Shown here piece by piece: positions 24,554 to 34,883 of a stretch of 64,000 nt of DNA. The position numbers were made by a program, and so were the translations under genes. How positions within the stretch are numbered: position 1 is the first letter of the stretch; each line of letters opens with the position of its first letter. Source of the stretch: Paractinoplanes ovalisporus (lineage in GTDB: Bacteria; Actinomycetota; Actinomycetes; Mycobacteriales; Micromonosporaceae); contig NZ_JAENHP010000021.1 of the NCBI RefSeq assembly GCF_016834655.1, forward strand, positions 62,001 through 126,000, in the 5' to 3' direction. A model generated the notes under the pieces. It saw only the letters and a program-made list of their open reading frames with translations, did not search any database and was not told where the DNA came from.

Positions 24554-26077
24554 GTGAACCTCCTCTGGCGGGCTCTGCTCCGCAACCGCGGCCGGGTCCT
24601 GTCCGGCAGTCTGCTCATCGGCGTGCACCAGGGATGCGAGGCGCTGGTCCCGATCCTGATCGGCGTGATCGTCGACCGGGCGGTCGCGACCCGCGAACTG
24701 GGCACGCTGATCTGCTGGGTGAGCGTGCTGGGACTGCTCTACCTGGTGCTCACGGTCGCCTACCGTACGGGCGCCCGGCAGCTCATGCGGGCGATCGCCG
24801 ACGAGGCCCACGGCCTGCGGCTCGAGGTGGCGGCCAAGGTTCTCGACCCGCGCACCGAGGTCCGTACGGGCGACGTGCTGACCATCTCCACCACCGACGC
24901 CGACACCACGTCGTACCTGCTCGACTATCTGCCCCGCCTGTTCGGCGCGCTGGTCGCGACGGCCATCAGTGCGGTCGGGCTGTGCCTGATCTCCGTACCT
25001 CTGGGGCTGGTGGTTCTGATCGGGACGCCCGTGGTGCTGATCGGCCTGCAACGCGCGGCGCCCCGGATCACGCGGCGGGTCACCGCCCGGCAGGAGATCG
25101 CGGGCCGGGCTGCCTCGCTCGCCACCGACCTGGTCACCGGGCTGCGGCCGTTGCGGGGGATCGGTGCCCAGGACGCCGCCGCCCGCCGCTACCGCGAGGC
25201 CAGCCGGGAGTCGCTCGGCGCCACGATGCGGGCCGCCAAGACGCTGGGCTGGTTCCAGGCCGCCTCGGACACGGTGAGCACGCTGGTCGCCTGTGGCATC
25301 GCGATCCTGGCCGGCTGGTTCGCGCTGACCGGCCGGATCTCGGCGGGCGAGCTCGTGACCGTGATCGGCCTGGCCGCCTTCCTGGGCGAGCCGTTCGCCA
25401 CCCTCTCGGCCGCACCCGGCTGGTTCGCCTCGTCCCGCGCGTCGGCCGAGCGGATCGAGGCGGTGCTCGACCTGGTGCCGGCCGACCCGCCGGCGGGTGA
25501 CAACCCGATTTCCCCCGTACGGGGGGAGTGTGTGGGTGTGGTGGTCGAACCCGACGCCGGAGCACTGGTGGCCCTGCTCGACGACGGCTCCCCCGACGTG
25601 CTGGTCGCGCCGCATCTCCCCGAGCTGTTCAGCGGCACGATCCGCGACAACCTGATCGACGCCGACGGGGACGAACTGCCCGCCGTGCTGCGCGCGTCCG
25701 CGGCCGACGACGTCGTGGCCGCCCATCCCGACGGACTCGACCACGCCATCGCCGACCGGGGCGCCGCCCTCTCCGGCGGCCAGCGGCAACGGCTCGCCCT
25801 GGCCCGGGCCCTGCTCGCCCGCCCCCGCCTGCTGGTGCTGCACGAACCGACCACGGCGGTCGACGCGGTCACCGAGCACGCCATCGCGCGGGGCATCCGT
25901 GCCCTGCGGCACGGGCCGGGTTCGACCCTGGGCACGCTGCTGGTCACCACCTCCCCGGCGCTGCTCGCGATCACCGACCGCGTGGTCGTGCTGCGCGACG
26001 GCGAGATCGTGGCCACCGGCACGCACGCGTCGCTGGCCGCCACCGACGACGGATACCGGGCGGTGGTTCTCCGATGA
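24554..26077 (+). CDS. ABC exporter half, degenerate ATPase (no Walker A)
   Basis: A 507-residue half-transporter with the type IV exporter membrane domain (residues ~1-300, six segments) and a shortened ATPase (~315-507). The nucleotide domain has no Walker A: where GxxGxGKT should be it reads VVVEPDAGALVALLDD. Q-loop-like and signature regions follow: PELFSGTIRDNLI and an intact LSGGQRQRLALARALLARPR. Walker B is altered (LLVLHEPTTAVD, His for Asp). It can offer its LSGGQ to the partner but probably cannot bind ATP itself. Start is GTG at 24554; the stop overlaps the partner's ATG (ATGA), so the pair is translationally coupled. Confidence 0.88.
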   Translation: MNLLWRALLRNRGRVLSGSLLIGVHQGCEALVPILIGVIVDRAVATRELGTLICWVSVLGLLYLVLTVAYRTGARQLMRAIADEAHGLRLEVAAKVLDPRTEVRTGDVLTISTTDADTTSYLLDYLPRLFGALVATAISAVGLCLISVPLGLVVLIGTPVVLIGLQRAAPRITRRVTARQEIAGRAASLATDLVTGLRPLRGIGAQDAAARRYREASRESLGATMRAAKTLGWFQAASDTVSTLVACGIAILAGWFALTGRISAGELVTVIGLAAFLGEPFATLSAAPGWFASSRASAERIEAVLDLVPADPPAGDNPISPVRGECVGVVVEPDAGALVALLDDGSPDVLVAPHLPELFSGTIRDNLIDADGDELPAVLRASAADDVVAAHPDGLDHAIADRGAALSGGQRQRLALARALLARPRLLVLHEPTTAVDAVTEHAIARGIRALRHGPGSTLGTLLVTTSPALLAITDRVVVLRDGEIVATGTHASLAATDDGYRAVVLR

Positions 26078-27825
26078 GTCAGGCCTTACCGGTGGCGACT
26101 CCGCGGCAGACGTGGGCCTGGCTGTGCGGGCAGTTGCGGGCCCGCCGGGTCGAGGCCGCGTTCACGGTCGCCACCGGGCTGGGCGCGGCTGGTGCGTCGG
26201 TGGTGCCGGTGACCGCGCTGGGCATGCTCGTCGACCTCGTACGCGATGGGGCCGCCTCGGCCACGCTGGTGCCGATCGGCGTGCTCGTCGCGGCGATCGC
26301 CCTGCTCGGAGGGGTCGCCGCCGGAGCCACCACGACGCTGGTGACCCGCCTTGGCGAACGCATCCTGGCCAGCCTGCGCGAGGAGACCGTGGGCACCGCG
26401 CTGCGCCTGCCCGCCCACACCCTCGACCGGGCCGGGCGGGGCGACCTGCTGGCCCGGGTCAGCGCCGACGTGGCCGCGGTCGGGACGGCGGCCGCCGAGT
26501 TCATGCCGACCGTGATCTCGGCGCTGTTCCTGGCCGTGCTCAGCGTGACCGCCATGTTCGGGCTGGACTGGCGGCTCGGTCTGGCCGGTCTGGCCGCCAT
26601 GCCCGCCTACCTGCTGGCGCTGCGCTGGTACCTGCCCCGCTCGGCCCCCATCTACGCCGCCGAGCGGGCCGCGGTCGGCGCCCGCTCCCAGCTGCTGATG
26701 GAGAGCCTGCAGGGCGTACGGACGGTCCACGCCTACCGCCTCGAAGGCCGCCACCTCGACGCCATCGACGGCGCCTCGGCCCGCGCCCGCGACCTGTCGG
26801 TCGGCGTGTTCTCGCTGTTCACCCGCTTCGTGGGCCGGATCAGCCGGGCCGAGCTGCTGGGTCTCGCCACGATCCTGTTCGCCGGTTTCTTCTCCGTACG
26901 GGCCGGTGGGAACGTCACGGTCGGCGAGACCGCTGCCGCCGCGGTGCTGTTCCATCGCCTGTTCAACCCGGTCTCGATGATCCTGTTCACGTTCGACGAG
27001 ATCCAGGCGGCCGGCGCCGGACTGGCCCGGCTCGTCGGCGTCGGCACGCTCCCGGTGGCACCCACCGGCACCCGTACGCCCACCGGCACCGACCTCACCC
27101 TGCGGGCCGTCACCTTCGGCTATGAGGAACAGGTGCCCGTGCTCTGCGGCATCAGCCTGCGGGTGGCGCCCGGCGAGAGGGTCGCGCTGGTCGGCTCGAC
27201 CGGCGCCGGCAAGACCACGGTCGCCTCGATCGCGGCCGGTCTGCTGCGGCCACGCTCGGGCACGGCCGCCGTCGGCGGTGTGCCGGTCGACGAGCTGGCC
27301 CCCGGCATCGTCGCGATCATCACCCAGGAGTCGCACGTGTTCGCCGGCCCGCTCATCGAGGATCTGCGCCTGGCCGCCCCCGGGGCGACGGTCGAGGCCG
27401 CGGAGGCCGCCCTGGAACAGGTCGGCGCCCTGGACTGGGCCCGCTGCCTGCCCGGGGGCTTGGCGACGGTGGTCGGCGAGGGCGGCCATCCGCTGACCGC
27501 GGCCCAGGCGCAGCAGTTGGCGCTGGCCCGGCTGGTGCTGCTGGACCCGGCGATCGCGATCCTGGACGAGGCCACGGCCGAGGCCGGCAGTGCGGGGGCG
27601 CGCGAGCTGGAGGAGTCGGCGTTGGCGGCGACCAAGGGGCGGACGACGTTGCTGGTCGCGCACCGGCTGACCCAGGCGGCGGGGGCGGACCGGATCGTGG
27701 TGCTCGAGCACGGGGTGGTGCTGGAAGTGGGCACGCATGATGCTCTGGTCGCGGCTGGGGGGCGTTACGCGACCCTGTGGGCGGCTTGGCAGGGCCGGAC
27801 ACGCTCGGCGCGGGGACACGCCTGA
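26074..27825 (+). CDS. ABC exporter half, consensus Walker A/B with degenerate signature
   Basis: A 583-residue partner of the preceding gene. The membrane domain spans residues ~15-320. The ATPase has a normal Walker A (VGSTGAGKTTVAS, residues ~372-384), a Q-loop in IITQESHVFAGPL, and a normal Walker B (IAILDEATAEAG). The signature LSGGQ is changed to LTAAQAQQLALAR. The functional site in the heterodimer is therefore this subunit's Walker A facing the other subunit's LSGGQ; the second site lacks both halves. Family members export lipids, peptides or drugs. The ATG at 26074 overlaps the upstream stop. Substrate not predictable. Confidence 0.9.
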   Translation: MSQALPVATPRQTWAWLCGQLRARRVEAAFTVATGLGAAGASVVPVTALGMLVDLVRDGAASATLVPIGVLVAAIALLGGVAAGATTTLVTRLGERILASLREETVGTALRLPAHTLDRAGRGDLLARVSADVAAVGTAAAEFMPTVISALFLAVLSVTAMFGLDWRLGLAGLAAMPAYLLALRWYLPRSAPIYAAERAAVGARSQLLMESLQGVRTVHAYRLEGRHLDAIDGASARARDLSVGVFSLFTRFVGRISRAELLGLATILFAGFFSVRAGGNVTVGETAAAAVLFHRLFNPVSMILFTFDEIQAAGAGLARLVGVGTLPVAPTGTRTPTGTDLTLRAVTFGYEEQVPVLCGISLRVAPGERVALVGSTGAGKTTVASIAAGLLRPRSGTAAVGGVPVDELAPGIVAIITQESHVFAGPLIEDLRLAAPGATVEAAEAALEQVGALDWARCLPGGLATVVGEGGHPLTAAQAQQLALARLVLLDPAIAILDEATAEAGSAGARELEESALAATKGRTTLLVAHRLTQAAGADRIVVLEHGVVLEVGTHDALVAAGGRYATLWAAWQGRTRSARGHA

Positions 27826-27862
27826 ACTGCGGAAACGCCGGAAAACAGGGGGCCCGCCCTAC

Positions 27863-27876
27863 CGGGGGTACCCCCG
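27863..27876. terminator. Palindrome between convergent ABC and GH3 genes
   Basis: CGGGGGTACCCCCG is a perfect 14-bp palindrome in the 142-bp space between two convergent genes. It may act as a bidirectional terminator, but it has no loop and no T-run. Confidence 0.3.
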
Positions 27877-27931
27877 CCCACCGCCATTATCGTCCGCGGG
27901 GGCGATCTTGGCTGGTGGGCGGAGGCTGTCC

Positions 27932-27957
27932 TGTGGACAGAGCGAGATTGTGGATAA
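27932..27957. promoter_or_regulatory. Pair of DnaA-box-like sequences
   Basis: TGTGGACAG (27932-27940) and TGTGGATAA (27949-27957) lie in the same orientation. The second is a perfect reverse-complement match to TTATCCACA. They sit between the stop codons of two convergent genes. Confidence 0.5.
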
Positions 27958-27967
27958 CGCCCGCGAT

Positions 27968-30340
27968 CTATACGACCAGCGTGGCCGTCAATCGGGGCTC
28001 GTCCAGCGCGTGTGCCGCGATCACGCGGTACTCGCCCGTACGCCGCACCCAGCCGCCGTCCTGGAAGACCTCGAACGTCCTCGGCGGCAGCGGGATCCGT
28101 ACCGTCACCGTCTCCTCCGGCCGCGCCTCCACGTTCTCGAAACCGGCCAGCCAGCGCTCCGGCCGCTCCGGATCCACCGGCGACGACCCGACGTAGAGCT
28201 GCACCACCTCGCGGCCCGCCCGAGCCCCGGTGTTGGTCAGCGTCACCACGGCCTCGGTCTCCGTCACCACCATTTCCTCGTACTGCCACGTGGTGTAGCC
28301 CAGGCCGTGCCCGAACGCGTAGAGCGGCGCCACCCCGGAGCGCAGCCAGCCCCGATAACCCACAAAGACGCCTTCCCCGTACGCCACCTCGCCGTCCCGT
28401 GGCTCGATGGCGAAGACGGGACAGTCCTCCTCGCGGCGCGGCCACGTGGTGGGCAGACGCCCGCCGGGCTCGGCCACGCCGAGCAGCACGTCGGCCAGCG
28501 CCGCGCCCGCTTCCTGACCGGGGAACCAGGTGAGCAGGGTCGCCGCCACCTCGTCGGCCCACGGCATCAGCACGGGGGAGCCGGCGTTGACGACCACGAC
28601 CGTACGGGGATTGGCCGCGGCCACCCGCGACACCAGCTCGTCCTGGCGGCCGGGCAGCGCCAGCGACGTGCGGTCGAAGCCCTCGGACTCGGTCTGCTCG
28701 GTGGTGCCGACCACGATCACGGCGACGTCGGAGCCGGCCGCCAGGCGCACCGCCTCGGCGATCATGCCCTCGTCGTCGGGGCCGGGCGGGCGGTGGCCGA
28801 TGGTCGTCGACACCGTGTGGGCCATGCCGCGGGCGATGCTCTGGCGCAGCACGACCGGGACTGCCACGCCGGCTTCGAGCGTCACCGTGGCGCGCTGCTC
28901 GCGTGGGGAGAGCAGCAGGTCGGCGCGGGTCGCACCCGGCGGGTGCAGCGTGCCCTCGTACAGCAGTCGGTCGCCCACGCGGAGCTCGAACGTGCCGAAA
29001 CCGGAGACCGCGAACGTGTGCTCGCCGGCGGTGTCGGGCGTGAACGTGGTCTCCAGGCGGATCTCGTCGATGCCGGCCGGGTCGAGGCCGCCGGGCAGCG
29101 AACCGATCCAGCGCACCGCGGCCGGGTCGACCAGGAACGAGTGGTCGCCCATGGTCACCGTGGTCGGTGCCCATCCGGGACCGTGGGCGGCGGGCAGGAA
29201 CGGGCGCGGGTCGGCGCCGATCGCGTACTCGACGTCCACCCCGGACAGTGCCGTCTCCAGGCCGGCCAGCGGCGAGATCACGTGCGGCGGGGAGACCTGG
29301 GCGCTGCCGCCGCCGAGCACCCGGGCGTCGGTCGCGAGCGCGCCGATCACGGCCACCTTGGTGAGGGCGGCCGGTTCGAGGGGGAGCGTGTAGTTCTCGT
29401 TGCGGACGAGAACGAACGAGCGGGCCGCCACCTCGTGCGCGATCGTGTCGCCGTCCAGGTCGTCCGGGATCGTCACGGCCGGGCCGCCGTCGAGCACGCC
29501 GACCCGTTGGGCGAGCAGCAGGACACGACGGACCTTGTCGTCGATGATCTCCTCGGGGACCTCTCCCGCCCGTACGGCGGAAACCAGCTTCTCGCCCCAG
29601 GGGTTCTCCAGCGCCGGCATCGCGATGTCCAGCCCGCCCCGGGCCGCCCCGACCGTCGAGCGGGCGGCCCGCCAGTCCGAGACCACCACCCCGTCGAAGC
29701 CCCACTCCTGCTTGAGGATCGTGTCCTGGATCGGGCCGTTCTGGGCCATCGAGAACCCGTTCACACTGTTGTAGGCGCTCATCACACCCCAGCCGCCGGC
29801 CTGCACGACGCGCTCGAACGGCGCCAGGTAGATCTCGCGCAGGGCCCGGTCACCGATCCGGACGTCGACCTCCATGCGGTCGGTCTCGAAGTCGTTGCCC
29901 ACCAGGTGCTTCACCGTGGTGCCGACGCCGTGCCGCTGCACCCCGCGCACGAAGCCGACCGCGATCTCGCCGCTGAGCAGCGGGTCCTCCGAGTAGCACT
30001 CGAAGTGGCGGCCGCCCAGGGGCGTGCGTTGCAGGTTCACCGTGGGCCCGAGGAGCAGGTGCACCCCCTTGCGCCGCGACTCCTGGCCGAGCAGCCGCCC
30101 CGCCCGCTCGGCGAGTTCGACGTCCCACGCCGCCGCCAGCGCGGTCGGGCTGGGCAACGCGATCGACGGGTCGTCGGGGGCCCAGCCGACCCCGCGTACG
30201 CCGATCGGCCCGTCCGACATCACCAGCGAGCGCAGCCCGATCCGCTCGATCGCGGGCAGTGACCAGAAGTCCTGCCCGGCCAGCAGCGAGACCTTCTCGT
30301 CGAGGCTCAACTGCGTCAGCAGGTGCTCGACATCCGTCAT
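27968..30340 (-). CDS. Glycoside hydrolase family 3 β-glucosidase with PA14 domain
   Basis: A 790-residue GH3 enzyme starting at the ATG at 30340 (MTDVEHLLTQLSLDEK); upstream in-frame starts are less likely. The N-terminal barrel has LRSLVMSDGPIGVRG, KGVHLLLGPTVNLQRTPLGG, KHLVGNDFE and the nucleophile motif FDGVVVSDWRAA (residues ~230-241). A PA14-like insert (~385-510; TFTPDTAGEHTFAVSGFGTF) and the second α/β domain follow (VIVVGTTEQTESEGFDR), then a fibronectin-III-like end. No signal peptide, so it is intracellular and hydrolyses imported β-glucosides. A CebR/LacI-type palindrome overlaps the start codon. Confidence 0.95.
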   Translation of the reverse strand: MTDVEHLLTQLSLDEKVSLLAGQDFWSLPAIERIGLRSLVMSDGPIGVRGVGWAPDDPSIALPSPTALAAAWDVELAERAGRLLGQESRRKGVHLLLGPTVNLQRTPLGGRHFECYSEDPLLSGEIAVGFVRGVQRHGVGTTVKHLVGNDFETDRMEVDVRIGDRALREIYLAPFERVVQAGGWGVMSAYNSVNGFSMAQNGPIQDTILKQEWGFDGVVVSDWRAARSTVGAARGGLDIAMPALENPWGEKLVSAVRAGEVPEEIIDDKVRRVLLLAQRVGVLDGGPAVTIPDDLDGDTIAHEVAARSFVLVRNENYTLPLEPAALTKVAVIGALATDARVLGGGSAQVSPPHVISPLAGLETALSGVDVEYAIGADPRPFLPAAHGPGWAPTTVTMGDHSFLVDPAAVRWIGSLPGGLDPAGIDEIRLETTFTPDTAGEHTFAVSGFGTFELRVGDRLLYEGTLHPPGATRADLLLSPREQRATVTLEAGVAVPVVLRQSIARGMAHTVSTTIGHRPPGPDDEGMIAEAVRLAAGSDVAVIVVGTTEQTESEGFDRTSLALPGRQDELVSRVAAANPRTVVVVNAGSPVLMPWADEVAATLLTWFPGQEAGAALADVLLGVAEPGGRLPTTWPRREEDCPVFAIEPRDGEVAYGEGVFVGYRGWLRSGVAPLYAFGHGLGYTTWQYEEMVVTETEAVVTLTNTGARAGREVVQLYVGSSPVDPERPERWLAGFENVEARPEETVTVRIPLPPRTFEVFQDGGWVRRTGEYRVIAAHALDEPRLTATLVV

Positions 30341-30353
30341 GGAAGCGCTCCCA
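30340..30353. promoter_or_regulatory. LacI/CebR-type operator at the GH3 start
   Basis: TGGAAGCGCTCCCA differs at one base from the cellulose-utilisation CebR operator TGGGAGCGCTCCCA known in Streptomyces. Its first base is the last of the start codon complement. Part of it (GGGAG on the minus strand) also serves as Shine-Dalgarno, so ribosome-site constraint explains some of the match. No LacI gene lies in the window. Confidence 0.55.
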
Positions 30354-30402
30354 TCCTCATGGCCCATCGGTGCCACCTTAAGATCATGGGGATGGAGAAC
30401 CA

Positions 30403-31803
30403 GTGCCTGACCCCGGCCGCCCGGTGACCGCCTCCGCCCGCTACGAGCGGGTCGTCCGCAAAGCGCAGGCCGACGGCCGCGTCCCCGCCCTCTCGGTGGC
30501 GCTGCACCGCGCCGACCGCGAGCCCTGGGTGTTCACCGTCGGTGACTCCGGCAACCCGGTCCACCCGCTCGGCGCCGACACCCGGTTCCGGATCGGGTCG
30601 ATCACCAAGACGTTCACCGCCGTCCTCGTGATGCAGTGCCGCGACGACGGGCTGCTCGACCTCGACGACCCGATCGCCGAGCACCTCGACGTGCCGGCAC
30701 ACGGCGACGCGACGATCCGGCGGCTGCTGTCGCACACGGCCGGGTTCCAGCGGGAGCCGTACGGGGACATCTGGGACACGCTGAAGGCACCCGACGCCAC
30801 CGAGGTGCTGGCCCAGCTCGACCGGGCCGAACGGGTGCTGCCCAACGCCCGCCGCTACCACTACTCCAACCTCGGCTTCGCGGTGCTCGGCCAGCTCGTG
30901 GCCCGGCTGCGCGGCGGCTCCTGGACCGAGGTGGTCGGCGACCGGGTGCTGGCCCCGCTCGGGCTCACCGCGACCACGCTGAACCCGCCGCCGCAGGCCG
31001 CCGTCGGCTACCTGGTCGACGACTGGTCCGACGCCGCCCGCCCCGAGCCGCAGACCGACCTCGGTGGGGTCGGCCCGGCCGCGCAGCTCTGGAGCACCGC
31101 CGGTGACATGGCCGCGTGGGGCGCCTTCCTGGCCCACCCGGCGGTCGCCGACCCGCACGGCCGCGTGCTGGCCGCCTCGACCGTCGACGAGATGCGCTTC
31201 CCGGCCACGGTGACGCACGACGCGGTCTGGCAGAGCGGCTTCGGGCTGGGCCTGATCATCGAGCCCCAGGGCAAGTGGGCCACCCACGTCGGGCACGACG
31301 GCGCGATGCCGGGGTTCCTGGCTTCCGCGTACGGGCGTCGGGGCGGCGAGGGCGTTCCGGACGGGCTCGCGGCGGCCGTCCTCGGATCGTCCGGCACCTC
31401 GCGGGTGATCAACGAGATCGTGCACGAACTGCTGAAACTCGCGGTCGAACTCGACCCGGCCGACATCCGCCCGTGGAAGATCGCCGCGCCCGCCCCACGG
31501 GAGTACCGGTCGATCCTGGGTCACTGGTACAGCGAAGGCACCCCGTTCGTCTTCTCCTGGCACGACGGCTCCCTGCGGGCGCGTCTCACCGAGCTGCCCC
31601 CGGACTTCCCCCCGGCCGTCTTCGAGCCCCTGTCCGGGCAGCCCGACGTGCTGCGGACGGTCAGCGGACGCGAGACGGGCGAACTGCTGCGGCTGACCCG
31701 CGACGACTCGGGCGAGGTCGTACGGATGCACTGGGCGACCTACCGGATGACCCGCGTCCAGCAGGGCTTCGACGGTGGTTCCGCATCCGACGGCGCCGAG
31801 TGA
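30403..31803 (+). CDS. Serine hydrolase of the class C β-lactamase/esterase family
   Basis: A 466-residue serine hydrolase. The catalytic SxxK is in FRIGSITKTFTAVLV (residues ~63-77). The Tyr motif is YHYSNLGFAVLG (YxN, ~150-160), and the third element appears as HVGHDGAMPG (HxG, ~296-305). Residues ~360-466 form a β-rich C-terminal domain (YRSILGHWYSEGTPFVFSWH). No signal peptide is seen, so it is probably a cytoplasmic esterase or D-aminopeptidase-like enzyme and not a β-lactamase. Start is GTG at 30403 with GGAG upstream. It is divergent from GH3 over 62 bp containing the LacI-type site, so joint control is possible. Confidence 0.9.
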   Translation: MPDPGRPVTASARYERVVRKAQADGRVPALSVALHRADREPWVFTVGDSGNPVHPLGADTRFRIGSITKTFTAVLVMQCRDDGLLDLDDPIAEHLDVPAHGDATIRRLLSHTAGFQREPYGDIWDTLKAPDATEVLAQLDRAERVLPNARRYHYSNLGFAVLGQLVARLRGGSWTEVVGDRVLAPLGLTATTLNPPPQAAVGYLVDDWSDAARPEPQTDLGGVGPAAQLWSTAGDMAAWGAFLAHPAVADPHGRVLAASTVDEMRFPATVTHDAVWQSGFGLGLIIEPQGKWATHVGHDGAMPGFLASAYGRRGGEGVPDGLAAAVLGSSGTSRVINEIVHELLKLAVELDPADIRPWKIAAPAPREYRSILGHWYSEGTPFVFSWHDGSLRARLTELPPDFPPAVFEPLSGQPDVLRTVSGRETGELLRLTRDDSGEVVRMHWATYRMTRVQQGFDGGSASDGAE

Positions 31804-31862
31804 GCCAGGCGTCCCTTTTCCGGCGATAATGGCATCGGCGTTGCGGCGGCCGAGCGGATACG

Positions 31863-33020
<1,158 letters not shown>

Positions 33021-33042
33021 AACAAGGGGTAAACGCACCACT

Positions 33043-33504
33043 ATGTCCATCGAGATCGCCAACGAGTCGGGAGTCGAGGTCGACACCGACGCGATCCTCG
33101 CGGTGGCCCGGCACGCCCTCGACGAGATGGGGGTCAACCCGCTCGCCGAGCTGTCGATCCTGCTCGTCGACATCGACTACATGGCCGAGCTGAACCATCG
33201 CTGGATGGGCGGTGACGGCCCCACCGACGTGCTCGCGTTCCCCATGGACGAGGGCAGCGTCGACCACGGCCCGGGCGAGGCCGGCACGGGTGAGCCGGCC
33301 CTGCTCGGCGACATCGTGCTGGCCCCCGAGGTGGCGGCGAAACAGGCGGCGGCGGCCGGGCATTCGGCCGCCGACGAGCTGCACCTGCTGACCGTGCACG
33401 GCGCGCTGCACCTGCTCGGTTACGACCACGCCGAGCCGGAGGAGGAGCGGGAGATGTTCGCCCTGCAGAACAGGCTCCTCCAGAGCTGGCGGGCCGGCCG
33501 CTGA
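33043..33504 (+). CDS. ybeY: Endoribonuclease YbeY
   Basis: A 153-residue YbeY. The zinc signature [11 protein letters not shown] (residues ~127-137, HxxxHxxxxxH) is intact. Upstream are [20 protein letters not shown] and [13 protein letters not shown], the fold's conserved strands. YbeY matures 16S rRNA 3' ends and takes part in ribosome quality control. The ATG at 33043 is chosen; an open frame upstream overlaps phoH and is not coding. An 18-residue Gly/Glu/Ala-rich insert ([13 protein letters not shown]) before the GDIVL strand is longer than usual. The stop overlaps the next ATG by one base (TGATG). Confidence 0.95.
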   Translation: MSIEIANESGVEVDTDAILAVARHALDEMGVNPLAELSILLVDIDYMAELNHRWMGGDGPTDVLAFPMDEGSVDHGPGEAGTGEPALLGDIVLAPEVAAKQAAAAGHSAADELHLLTVHGALHLLGYDHAEPEEEREMFALQNRLLQSWRAGR

Positions 33505-34883
33505 TGGAGCCCGCCGATCTACTCGCGGCAGGTTCCGCCGCCTCGGCGGGCCTGCCCGACGTGCAACTGATCGTCTTCGCCGTCCTGCTGGTCTTCCTGG
33601 CCGGCCTGGCCTCGATGGCCGACGCCGCCCTGGGCTCGGTCTCGGCGGCGCGGGCCTCCGAGATGGCCCGTGAGGGTGAGCGCGGCGCCTCGGCCCTGGC
33701 CGCGGTCGCCTCCGATGTGGTGCGCCACCTCAACCTCCTGCTGCTCCTGCGTCTGCTGGCCGAGCTGACCGCCACCACGCTGGTCGCGCTGGTCGCCGTC
33801 GACAGCTGGGGCATCGGCTGGACGGCGGCGCTGGTCACCGCGGGCACGATGACGGTGGTCAGCTTCGTCGTGGTCGGGGTCGCGCCCCGCACGGTCGGGC
33901 GCCAGCATGCGTACGCGGTGGGTCGCGCCGCCGCCCCGCTGGTGCGCTGGCTGGGCAAGGTCCTCAACCCGCTGGCGTCGCTGCTGATCCTGATCGGTAA
34001 CGCGGTGACGCCCGGCAAGGGCTTCCCCGAGGGGCCGTTCGGCAGCCAGGTCGAGCTGCGGGAACTGGTCGACCTGGCCGAGCAGCGCGGCGTCGTCGAA
34101 CACGGCGAACGCGAGATGATCCACTCGGTGTTCGCGCTGGGCGACACGATCGCCCGCGAGGTGATGGTGCCGCGCACCGAGATGGTGTGGATCGAGGCCC
34201 CCAAGACCCTGCAGCAGGGGCTCTACCTGTTCCTGCGCTCGGGTTTCTCGCGCATCCCGGTGATCGGCGACAGCGTCGACGACGTGCTCGGCGTGCTCTA
34301 CCTCAAAGACGTGATCCGCCGCACGCAGAACGGCGACCCGGCGTCGGCCGCGCAGGCGGTGGCCGACCTGATGCGTCCGGCGACGTTCGTGCCCGAGTCG
34401 AAGCCGGTCGACGACCTGCTCTCCGAGATGCAGGCCGCCCGCAGTCACGTGGTGATCGTCGTGGACGAGTACGGTGGGACGGCCGGCCTGGTCACCATCG
34501 AGGACATCCTCGAGGAGATCGTCGGCGAGATCACCGACGAATACGACGTGGAACGCCCGCCCATCGAGCACCTCGAAGACGGCGCCGTACGGGTCACGGC
34601 CCGCCTGCCGATCGAAGACCTGGGCGAGATCTTCGGCGTCGAACTGCCCGCCGACGAGGTCGAGACGGTCGGTGGCCTGCTGGCCCAGACGCTGGGCCGG
34701 GTGCCGATCCCCGGCGCGCAGGTCGACGTGGGCGGCCTGCACCTGATCGCCGAGGGCACGACGGGCCGGCGCAACCGCATCGACTCGGTGCTGGTGCGCC
34801 GCATCGAACCACCCGCCTCGGACGAAGCCTCCGAGACCGAGAACGACACCGAGACCGAGGAAAGACAGCACGCTGATGCCTGA
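33504..34883 (+). CDS. CNNM/HlyC/CorC family protein (DUF21, CBS pair, CorC_HlyC)
   Basis: A 459-residue membrane protein. Residues ~15-190 form the DUF21 transmembrane domain (about four segments, LADAALGSVSAARASEM-type pattern). Then comes VPRTEMVWIEA opening the CBS pair (~215-340), with VIVVDEYGGTAGLVTIEDIL closing it. The CorC_HlyC domain (~355-430) has VRVTARLPIEDLGEIFG and ETVGGLLAQTLGRVPIPG. The family is tied to magnesium/cobalt efflux or tolerance; the haemolysin name is historical. The tail is acidic (ETENDTETEE). It overlaps ybeY by one base and the cdd-like gene by 8, part of the phoH-era operon. Confidence 0.94.
   Translation: MEPADLLAAGSAASAGLPDVQLIVFAVLLVFLAGLASMADAALGSVSAARASEMAREGERGASALAAVASDVVRHLNLLLLLRLLAELTATTLVALVAVDSWGIGWTAALVTAGTMTVVSFVVVGVAPRTVGRQHAYAVGRAAAPLVRWLGKVLNPLASLLILIGNAVTPGKGFPEGPFGSQVELRELVDLAEQRGVVEHGEREMIHSVFALGDTIAREVMVPRTEMVWIEAPKTLQQGLYLFLRSGFSRIPVIGDSVDDVLGVLYLKDVIRRTQNGDPASAAQAVADLMRPATFVPESKPVDDLLSEMQAARSHVVIVVDEYGGTAGLVTIEDILEEIVGEITDEYDVERPPIEHLEDGAVRVTARLPIEDLGEIFGVELPADEVETVGGLLAQTLGRVPIPGAQVDVGGLHLIAEGTTGRRNRIDSVLVRRIEPPASDEASETENDTETEERQHADA

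Noticed and set aside
27737-30262. 841-codon plus-strand frame opposite the GH3 gene
   Set aside because: It is an antisense shadow rich in Arg/Gly/His without any domain; the minus strand encodes a complete GH3 enzyme.
30403-31803. Antibiotic-resistance β-lactamase
   Set aside because: The SxxK/YxN family includes many esterases and peptidases; there is no signal peptide and an extra C-terminal domain, so resistance is not supported.
33504-34883. Haemolysin
   Set aside because: The name is historical; DUF21, CBS and CorC_HlyC domains indicate an ion-handling membrane protein.
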